Part shown: positions 1-5,546 of the stretch, in pieces
Layout: every line of letters begins with the position of its first letter
Position numbering within the stretch: the stretch's first letter is position 1
Notes under the pieces: model-generated
What the model was told of the DNA's origin: nothing
Database searches by the model: none
Seen by the model: only the letters and a program-made list of their open reading frames with translations
NCBI GenBank assembly: GCA_947463665.1
Contig: CANHUD010000166.1
Location: 1-5,546 of the forward strand
DNA: 5,546 nucleotides
Direction of reading: 5' to 3'
Source of the DNA: Sphingobacteriales bacterium
Lineage (GTDB): Bacteria; Bacteroidota; Bacteroidia; Chitinophagales; Chitinophagaceae
Program-made: the position numbers and the translations under genes

Positions 1-1493
1 GTGAACGGAGATGCATTCAGTTCCAGCACATTACCCACAGGGGGAGCCGCAGCTACTACATCGTTCAGGGGCGCTTCCGGATTGCGCAGACTGATCTGCC
101 GAGCTGTTCCGAATTGACCAACAAAACCGGTGACCGACAAAACAGCGGGAGGGAAGGGCTTGCTGGCAAAACTCGCTCCCGGTGGCGTGTACAGGGTAAT
201 GGTCGCGCCATCGTTGATGGTAACATTTCCGGAATAGTTACCGGCCGTTCCACCACTCAGTGCTGCCGGTCCTGTTTTCACCAGCGTGGATTCCCAGGTT
301 TCAAAGTTGTTATTCAGCTCCGTTAAAGTTACTACTCTGGGCGTGATGGACTTGCCACTGCCGCGAAGAGTAGCATAGGAGAGAGGAACATTTGTTACCT
401 GTAACAGTCCATTGAATTCGGAAAGTTCCTGCTGAGATACGTTCACATCCAGTGAGTCTCCCAGGCTGAACGGATGGGCAGATTCAAATCGTACTACAAT
501 TCCGGCCAGTCCATTTCCCTGTTGCAACACTACGTTCTGTGCGTTAGTGGAAGCCGTACTGCGGTCGCTGATCACCACACCGGTGATGCGGCGGCCATCG
601 GGGGCAGTAAGAGTGGTGCCACGGAACAAAGCACGCAGATCCGCAATATTGATCACCGTGGTTGGTCCCTGACCACAACGGGGATTGGTGAACTGAACAT
701 CACTGGTATCGCGGATCAGCAACTGGCGGGTACTGCCAAACACGGTGTAAATAGCCGTAAGATCTCCATTGCCATTCGGCACATTCAACGCAGCAAACTG
801 TGCGTATCCGCTGGTGCGGATGATGATGGAAGACCCGGCCTGACAATTCCGAACGGTCAGATTTTGAGAATACCGGAAGGCCGATGTGTCCGAATAGGTT
901 TTGGAGGTATCTGCCGGGGCGAATTCGTAATTCTTCAACTGAATCAGCCTGCCGATCATGGCATCGCTCATCGTTGTTCCCAGCTGGCTGACGGTCACTA
1001 CCATAGGCGTTACCGGATTATTGATCGATCCGCCTACTACGTACTGACTGATCAGATTAGAGGGAACCGCCTGCAGACTCGGAGAACCGGCCACTGTAGC
1101 TTTAATACCCAATTGGGTTAGTCGGTTATAGTCGCTCAGCGCGAGTCCTTTACATTTTATGAAAACACGGCGACCAACCGGATAGGCATTGTGCAGACCG
1201 GCAACATCAAGTTGTACAGAAATGGCACCGGAAGTATCCTGGATATAAAGTTCCTTATAAAGGTTTCCGCTTTTGTCATTGGCGGTCACCACACCGGAAA
1301 CAATCATATCCGTATCGATCACATCAATGGCACCGGAAGTGGCATGGAGTGCTTTCAGCTGACGGATACTATGTGTAACGGTCAGGTTCGGATCCATTGG
1401 TGGTGGTGGAGCATCGAAATCTTTCTTACAGGCCTGGATCAGCAGCATGCTGAAGATAAGCAGACCGGGGAGTATATTAATAAAGCGTTTCAT
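1..1493 (-). CDS. DUF5689 domain-containing surface lipoprotein, C-terminus cut by the window edge
   Basis: Translating the minus strand from the ATG at 1493-1491 gives 497 uninterrupted codons that run off position 1, so the C-terminus is missing. Residues 1-21 form a lipoprotein signal (hydrophobic stretch about 7-19, lipobox I-Q-A-C), with the lipidated Cys at 22. The following K-K-D-F-D resembles the charged export signal of Bacteroidota surface lipoproteins, and a proline run (29-32) may act as a linker. Residues about 42-270 and 280-478 look like two copies of one beta-rich unit, each opening with an OB-like segment (SGVV at 66-69, TGVV at 304-307). I recognise the DUF5689 type, whose function is not established to my knowledge. 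The sequence after about 480 may start another domain. The gene lies 27 bases after the TonB receptor stop, with no separate promoter seen, so it is probably co-transcribed. The gap has no Shine-Dalgarno but is A-rich, as is usual in this phylum. A binding subunit for the receptor is inferred. The DUF assignment is from memory. Confidence 0.88.
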   Translation of the reverse strand, partial: MKRFINILPGLLIFSMLLIQACKKDFDAPPPPMDPNLTVTHSIRQLKALHATSGAIDVIDTDMIVSGVVTANDKSGNLYKELYIQDTSGAISVQLDVAGLHNAYPVGRRVFIKCKGLALSDYNRLTQLGIKATVAGSPSLQAVPSNLISQYVVGGSINNPVTPMVVTVSQLGTTMSDAMIGRLIQLKNYEFAPADTSKTYSDTSAFRYSQNLTVRNCQAGSSIIIRTSGYAQFAALNVPNGNGDLTAIYTVFGSTRQLLIRDTSDVQFTNPRCGQGPTTVINIADLRALFRGTTLTAPDGRRITGVVISDRSTASTNAQNVVLQQGNGLAGIVVRFESAHPFSLGDSLDVNVSQQELSEFNGLLQVTNVPLSYATLRGSGKSITPRVVTLTELNNNFETWESTLVKTGPAALSGGTAGNYSGNVTINDGATITLYTPPGASFASKPFPPAVLSVTGFVGQFGTARQISLRNPEAPLNDVVAAAPPVGNVLELNASPF

Positions 1494-1520
1494 ATCGTTC
1501 GTTTATTCGTATTAAGATGA

Positions 1521-4073
1521 TTAGAAGCGGAGGGTTACACTGGCGAAATAATTGGCACCGAAGCCATAAAACAGGCGGGGCGGGAACTTATTCGGATTTC
1601 TGTCGCTGTAATCAAACCGAAGCTGTTCAAATCCGCCGGTGATGATCTTCCGGTTGTCCAACAGGTTGTTCACACCCAGATTGAACACTAGGAAGGTCGA
1701 TTTCCCGTTGATCGCCAGTTTCCGGGGCAGTTTCCAGGAATAACCGGCAAACATATCCACGGTATACTGAGGATCCCACTGCACCTGGTCAATGATGGCG
1801 TTGAAGGCCTCACCTTTATATGTAAGCCCATCCACGGCTGAAGCCGTACGGCGGATCGGATTGAATTCCAGCCACATCTGGCGGAAATAGTTTCCGGTTA
1901 CACTCACGAACCAGAACTTTGGTGAACGATAATTCCAGCTCAGACTATACGCCTCCTGCGGTGTGGACGGCACACGGAAATTCTGGCTGTAGATCGTTTC
2001 ATTGCCTACCAGGGTGTTGCTGTTGTCCAGCGTGATCACCGCGTTCTGCCGGCTCGTAAAATAATATCGGCCCACAGCTGCAGCAGCAGTCATACTAACC
2101 GTAGGGGATAGTTTAACCTCTGCTCCGAACTCCCCGCCGAAATGGATCTTATCAATGTTGCTTAACGCATAGTTTACGAAATTCCGGTAGTCATCGTGGA
2201 AGAACGACAATACATTATAGTCGTTCAGCATTGTAGTAACATAACCGGATACCCTGAGTTTGATCTTAGGGGCATTCAGCACATATCCGCCCTCAGCCGA
2301 TGCGATGCGGGTGGTTTGGATATTCTCCTGCTGAAAATCCCGAGTTCGCGGGGCGATGTACACGTTCTCAAAGAACGGCGGCCGCTCCATCAGCAATCCA
2401 TTGAAATAAAGGTAATTCCGGCCGTTGATCTTATAGGTAAGACCTGCTTTTACGGAATAGGTCGTGAAATTATTCACTTTTGCCTTGCCAAAGGAATTAT
2501 TGGGGTAGAGTCCGTTACGCACATTTCCCTCTCTCCAGAATCGGGTATTGGCCAGTTCACCAGAGAGGAAGAAGTCGAAATACCGAAACTTGAACACACC
2601 CTGTGCCCAGGTGGCCATCCGCTGAACGTGGATATCGTAATCATATCCGTATTTGTCGCCCTTGCGCAGAATCCGGTTGGGCTGATCTGCATCCCACTGA
2701 TTGGCCAGCGGATTATTGGGAAAATCGCGCTCAGCAAACTGGTTCAGGTTCACGTAGTAGTCACCACCCAGCAGGTCGTTCACCCTTTTGAAATAATGAT
2801 TGGCAAGGCGCTGGTAACTGGCACCGAACGTGAAATCGGCCAGTTCTTTCCATTTGGTATTGTATACGGAATTCACGTTGAAACGCTGTGAATTGATCAC
2901 ACGTTCTTCCAGAATATAGCGCGAACGAAGACCGGTGGTTCCATTATAGGTTTCGGTATTGCCTCTGTTCGCATTATATAGATAGTTCCAGTCGATCTGC
3001 CGGAGCGATTCATCGTTCCGCATTCGATCGGCCATGGCACCCGCCAGGGCAGGGTCAATAGAAGTGTAGTACGATGGCAGATAACGGTAATAGTCTGGTC
3101 TCGGATCTCGGGAATTGTACCAGTCCAGCGCCGTAGTGCTGCGGTCGCCACCCGAATATCCGAGGGCTGTAACCCAGTTGCTCCGGTTGTTGATCTTGTA
3201 CTCGTGTGTGAAAATGGCATACGGCTGGTTGGATCGGCCCACATTCACGGTCCGGACTTTCCCGTTCTGGTAGCCCCAGCTGGGGTTGTAGTAGGGCGTT
3301 CCGGCCAGATCCATCATCTCCTGCACGGAAGGTCCCTGGCGACCGTTCTCCGTTGGAGCGGCAAAGGCCACCAGCGAAAACAGGTGTTTCTGTTTAACGA
3401 GTTTATCGATTCCAACGAAATAACTCCAGCCATTATAATAGGTGCCGGGAACATATCCCTGATCCGCATAACGGCGGCTTCCGGAAAAGGCAAAGGCCCA
3501 GCCTTTCTTATTCATGCCGGTGGCATGGGTGAGCATCACGCGGTGATCGTAGGTGCGGTTCGACCATGCATAGCTGAGGCTGGTCTGCGCCCGCTGCTTG
3601 CTCGCGCGGGTATCGATGAATGTATTCGAACCCAGATCGCCAAAACTGAAATTATTGGCTTTCAGTCCGATTGCCAATTCTCTGTTCCGCAGTACATCGT
3701 TCAGGCCTCCCCACAACCCGAAAGGCGTGAAGCCGTTGTCGAGATTCTCCATCGGAATGCCGTTGATGAAGGTTCCGAACTGGTCCTGATCATAGCCGCG
3801 AATACGGAAACGAACGGCACTGAAATTGAAGGCGGCAGCGGAAAAGAACGGATCTCTGCCAGCGGAGAGGACGGAAGATACATTCTGGGAAACGCCATCG
3901 CCCATGTCGTTCTCATCCAGTGATACCACCGGGATGTTGTCGAGCAGCGCTTCTTTCATGTCTTCCAGTGTGGAATCCTGGCCCGGTATCGTATCCGTTC
4001 GGCCTGGGATTTTCTGAGCCTGTGCCGTATGCAACAGCATACAGAGCAACAGGAATAAACCCGATTTTCTCAT
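1521..4073 (-). CDS. TonB-dependent outer-membrane receptor (DUF5689-associated type)
   Basis: This is a complete 850-residue protein. Residues 1-19 are a signal peptide with an A-Q-A cleavage motif followed by Gln20. A short linker leads into a plug domain at about 45-160, with RIRGYD (90-95) and INGIPMEN (103-110), which are typical plug strands. The segment GLKANNFSFGDLGSNT (136-151) is characteristic of the receptors that accompany DUF5689 proteins. The rest, rich in Tyr, Trp, Asn and Arg, fits a 22-strand beta-barrel, and the chain ends in Phe as outer-membrane barrels do. It should import a substrate across the outer membrane using TonB-ExbBD energy; the substrate cannot be read from the sequence. 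The N-terminal carboxypeptidase-regulatory-like domain common in Bacteroidota receptors is absent, and I see no clear TonB box. The next Met (12) lies inside the hydrophobic core of the signal peptide, so Met1 is preferred. It is first in the operon and divergent from the EEP phosphoesterase. Confidence 0.95.
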   Translation of the reverse strand: MRKSGLFLLLCMLLHTAQAQKIPGRTDTIPGQDSTLEDMKEALLDNIPVVSLDENDMGDGVSQNVSSVLSAGRDPFFSAAAFNFSAVRFRIRGYDQDQFGTFINGIPMENLDNGFTPFGLWGGLNDVLRNRELAIGLKANNFSFGDLGSNTFIDTRASKQRAQTSLSYAWSNRTYDHRVMLTHATGMNKKGWAFAFSGSRRYADQGYVPGTYYNGWSYFVGIDKLVKQKHLFSLVAFAAPTENGRQGPSVQEMMDLAGTPYYNPSWGYQNGKVRTVNVGRSNQPYAIFTHEYKINNRSNWVTALGYSGGDRSTTALDWYNSRDPRPDYYRYLPSYYTSIDPALAGAMADRMRNDESLRQIDWNYLYNANRGNTETYNGTTGLRSRYILEERVINSQRFNVNSVYNTKWKELADFTFGASYQRLANHYFKRVNDLLGGDYYVNLNQFAERDFPNNPLANQWDADQPNRILRKGDKYGYDYDIHVQRMATWAQGVFKFRYFDFFLSGELANTRFWREGNVRNGLYPNNSFGKAKVNNFTTYSVKAGLTYKINGRNYLYFNGLLMERPPFFENVYIAPRTRDFQQENIQTTRIASAEGGYVLNAPKIKLRVSGYVTTMLNDYNVLSFFHDDYRNFVNYALSNIDKIHFGGEFGAEVKLSPTVSMTAAAAVGRYYFTSRQNAVITLDNSNTLVGNETIYSQNFRVPSTPQEAYSLSWNYRSPKFWFVSVTGNYFRQMWLEFNPIRRTASAVDGLTYKGEAFNAIIDQVQWDPQYTVDMFAGYSWKLPRKLAINGKSTFLVFNLGVNNLLDNRKIITGGFEQLRFDYSDRNPNKFPPRLFYGFGANYFASVTLRF

Positions 4074-4094
4074 GAAGGGTGGTTAGTTGAAGCG

Positions 4095-4102
4095 CAAAGG
4101 TA
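4095..4102 (-). promoter_or_regulatory. Putative -7 promoter element of the receptor operon
   Basis: Read on the minus strand this is TACCTTTG, an exact match to the Bacteroidota -7 consensus TAnnTTTG. It ends 21 bases before the receptor ATG, so a transcript starting a few bases downstream would have a leader of roughly 17 bases. I find no clear TTTG or TTG -33 element at the usual distance, which lowers confidence. The leader has no Shine-Dalgarno-like purine run. Confidence 0.55.
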
Positions 4103-4188
4103 AACCATCAGCTATAATGGTTGCCCTGCCGTTAACAGAAAGGTAACAAATGTGCCTACAAGGTGGATAAGTCTGTTTATTTGCCCGT

Positions 4189-4196
4189 TACCTTTG
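4189..4196 (+). promoter_or_regulatory. Putative -7 promoter element of the EEP phosphoesterase gene
   Basis: This is TACCTTTG on the plus strand, again an exact match to TAnnTTTG. It ends only four bases before the ATG at 4201, so transcription would begin at or next to the start codon and give a leaderless or nearly leaderless mRNA. No good -33 element is visible at the usual spacing. A TTTG at 4180-4183 is too close to serve as one. The octamer is the mirror image of the one in front of the receptor gene. Confidence 0.5.
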
Positions 4197-4200
4197 CAGC

Positions 4201-5247
4201 ATGATGCATTTTCTCAGATCGGCCTGCTTATTGATCGTGCTTATCCCATTCATGACCGCTGCCCAGGCACAGCGTCCGTTTAAAGTGGCCGTGGCAGGAT
4301 TTTACAATCTGGAGAATCTGTTTGACACGCTGGATACGGAAGGGGTGAGCGATAGTGAGTTCACGCCGGCGGGACCGAAGAAATACAATACTGCCATCTA
4401 TCAGGACAAGCTGACCCGTCTCGCCACGGTGATTTCAGAAATGGGTACGGAGATTTCACCGGATGGCCCGGCACTGTTGGGGGTTTCTGAAATAGAAAAC
4501 CGATCGGTACTGGAAGATCTGGCCCGTCATCCGCTCATCGCGAAGCGCCAGTACCAGATCGTTCATTACGATTCCAAAGATGCCCGGGGCGTAGATGTGG
4601 CCTTGTTTTACAATCCTAAATATTTTACACCGGATACATCGGCAGCCCTCTTTGTAGAGCTGCCTGGCGGGTCAAAAGACGCCTATTTCACAAGGGATGT
4701 TTTGTACGTCCGCGGCAAACTGGACGGAGAACCCATTCATCTCTATGTCAACCACTGGCCGAGCAGAAGCGGGGGCGAAAAACGCAGTGCACCGGCCCGG
4801 GTGGCTGCGGCTACGGTCTGTGCCACGCATATGCGCCTGGTACGGAAAACCGATCCGCAGGCCAAGATCCTCCTGATGGGAGATCTGAACGATGATCCCA
4901 TCAATGAAAGTGTGGCAGAGGTGATCAGCGGCCGATACACCATGGAAGAAACTGGAAAGAATGATCTCTACAATCCCTGGTACGACCTCTATAAAAAAGG
5001 CTTCGGCACCCTGGCCTATCAGGATGCCTGGGGACTGTTCGATCAGATCCTGCTCTCTAAACCCTGGCTGGATAAGGCTCAATCCGGGTATTTCTTCTAC
5101 AAGCCTCAGATCTTCCGAAAAGAATACATGGTGGAAAACATGGGGCGCTATAAAGGCTATCCCATGCGCACCTGGGACGGCGATATGTACCGCGCAGGGT
5201 ACAGCGATCACTTTCCGACCTATCTGGTGCTGCTAAAAAGACTCTGA
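4201..5247 (+). CDS. Secreted endonuclease/exonuclease/phosphatase (EEP) family protein
   Basis: This complete 348-residue protein is a metal-dependent phosphoesterase of the DNase I / exonuclease III fold. Residues 1-23 are a signal peptide with cleavage after A-Q-A, leaving Gln24 as the new N-terminus, so the enzyme acts outside the cytoplasm. All the expected catalytic motifs are present: FYNLEN with Asn36, SEIEN with metal-binding Glu97, DARGVDVAL with Arg129 and Asp132, VNHWPSR with His185, GDLNDDP with Asp228 and Asn230, FDQIL around Asp281, and the terminal SDHFP with Asp336 and catalytic His337. The length suits a single catalytic domain with no extra module. The family cleaves phosphodiester or phosphomonoester bonds in DNA, RNA, lipids or inositol phosphates, and the substrate here is not determined. 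The gene starts ATGATG; either Met could initiate, whereas the next one (18) falls inside the signal peptide. It diverges from the receptor operon across 127 bases. Nuclease activity in nutrient scavenging is an inference. Confidence 0.94.
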   Translation: MMHFLRSACLLIVLIPFMTAAQAQRPFKVAVAGFYNLENLFDTLDTEGVSDSEFTPAGPKKYNTAIYQDKLTRLATVISEMGTEISPDGPALLGVSEIENRSVLEDLARHPLIAKRQYQIVHYDSKDARGVDVALFYNPKYFTPDTSAALFVELPGGSKDAYFTRDVLYVRGKLDGEPIHLYVNHWPSRSGGEKRSAPARVAAATVCATHMRLVRKTDPQAKILLMGDLNDDPINESVAEVISGRYTMEETGKNDLYNPWYDLYKKGFGTLAYQDAWGLFDQILLSKPWLDKAQSGYFFYKPQIFRKEYMVENMGRYKGYPMRTWDGDMYRAGYSDHFPTYLVLLKRL

Positions 5248-5546
5248 AACCGTTTAGTCCACATTAATCCTCCCGCTATCACCGATTTGTTGGCAACACC
5301 CAACTCGGGCGAAACAGGTATTGACTAACTTCTCTGTTCATACTTTCATTAGCTGGCGAATTACGCGAAAGAAATAACCGCTTAATACCACAAAATCCAT
5401 CATATAGACATTAGGATAAAAAATAATTTGTCCAAAATTTCATTTAGATGTTTCATATATTAAATAATAATATGTGTAAGCCATTTTTTTATAGTCATTT
5501 GTTAAAATCCTTATGATTTGAATCATTTTGAGGTTAAACAAACAGA
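5248..5546. other. AT-rich intergenic tail without a convincing gene
   Basis: No substantial reading frame is seen on either strand. Composition drops from the moderate GC of the genes to strongly AT-rich from about 5380 onward. There is no clear GC-rich hairpin terminator after the phosphoesterase stop. An all-AT imperfect inverted repeat lies at 5454-5474, with a T-run at 5484-5490 after it, but its loop would be only two bases, so I do not call a terminator. The region may hold the upstream regulatory sequence of a gene beyond the right edge. No exact TAnnTTTG is found in it. Confidence 0.6.
5513..5526. repeat. Short palindrome ATGATT-TG-AATCAT
   Basis: Two perfect 6-base arms are separated by two bases in the AT-rich tail, close to the right window edge. 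The size and symmetry fit an operator half-site pair for a dimeric regulator of a gene lying beyond the window. An AT-rich 14-mer like this can also occur by chance, so the assignment is weak. Confidence 0.25.

Larger units (their letters stand above)
4094..4197. repeat. Inverted repeat GCAAAGGTAA / TTACCTTTGC spanning the divergent promoter region
   Basis: GCAAAGGTAA at 4094-4103 is the perfect 10-base reverse complement of TTACCTTTGC at 4188-4197. A third copy, GAAAGGTAAC at 4138-4147, lies between them in the same orientation as the left arm. It matches the reverse complement of 4187-4196 at 9 of 10 positions. The outer copies contain the putative -7 elements, so the symmetry may simply reflect two promoters facing apart. 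The middle copy raises the possibility of an operator or a second minus-strand promoter. Confidence 0.6.

Noticed and set aside
474..1121. Plus-strand open frame of 215 codons
   Set aside because: It lies entirely antisense to the DUF5689 lipoprotein gene, has no recognisable family features, and is Arg/His/Gly-rich as shadow frames often are.
1191..1520. Plus-strand open frame of 109 codons
   Set aside because: It is antisense to the lipoprotein's N-terminal coding region and signal peptide. A W-W-W-W run simply mirrors the proline codons of the real gene.
2196..2891. Plus-strand open frame of 231 codons, with a similar one at 3204-3923
   Set aside because: Both are embedded antisense in the complete TonB receptor gene, whose protein is clearly recognisable along its full length.
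4161..4170. Purine-rich AGGTGGATAA as a ribosome binding site for the phosphoesterase
   Set aside because: It lies about 30 bases before the ATG, too far for a Shine-Dalgarno sequence, and would fall upstream of the likely transcription start.
4672..5211. Minus-strand open frame of 179 codons
   Set aside because: It is antisense to the phosphoesterase, whose conserved motifs span the same stretch.
5454..5490. Hairpin plus T-run as an intrinsic terminator of the phosphoesterase gene
   Set aside because: The stem is wholly AT with a bulge and a two-base loop, the T-run is separated by about ten bases, and it sits some 200 bases after the stop codon.

Overview
The window looks like a chromosomal segment of a Bacteroidota bacterium, possibly a Chitinophagaceae-like or related lineage of moderate GC. 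The grounds are a TonB-dependent receptor ending in phenylalanine, a surface-type lipoprotein of the DUF5689 class, signal peptides that place glutamine directly after the cleavage site, promoter-like TAnnTTTG elements, and no Shine-Dalgarno sequences at the starts. The assignment below the phylum is a guess.

Layout: the minus strand carries an apparent two-gene operon. It begins at 4073 with an 850-residue outer-membrane TonB-dependent receptor and continues, after a 27-base gap, with a DUF5689-type lipoprotein that starts at 1493 and runs off the left edge of the window without a stop. This lipoprotein gene fills the first 1.5 kb. On the plus strand, divergent from the receptor, a complete gene (4201-5247) encodes a secreted endonuclease/exonuclease/phosphatase (EEP) family protein with the family's conserved catalytic residues. 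The 127-base divergent spacer holds two mirror-image copies of TACCTTTG, each next to one of the start codons, and a third imperfect copy between them. The last 299 bases are an AT-rich stretch in which I see no convincing gene.

The three genes plausibly form one functional unit: an exported phosphoesterase or nuclease, a surface lipoprotein with two copies of an OB-like module, and an outer-membrane transporter. Receptor, DUF5689 protein and EEP protein are, from memory, recurrent neighbours in Bacteroidota. A role in using extracellular nucleic acids or other phosphodiesters (for phosphate, nucleosides or carbon) is an inference from the gene content, not something the sequence proves. No mobile element, CRISPR array, tRNA or rRNA is visible.
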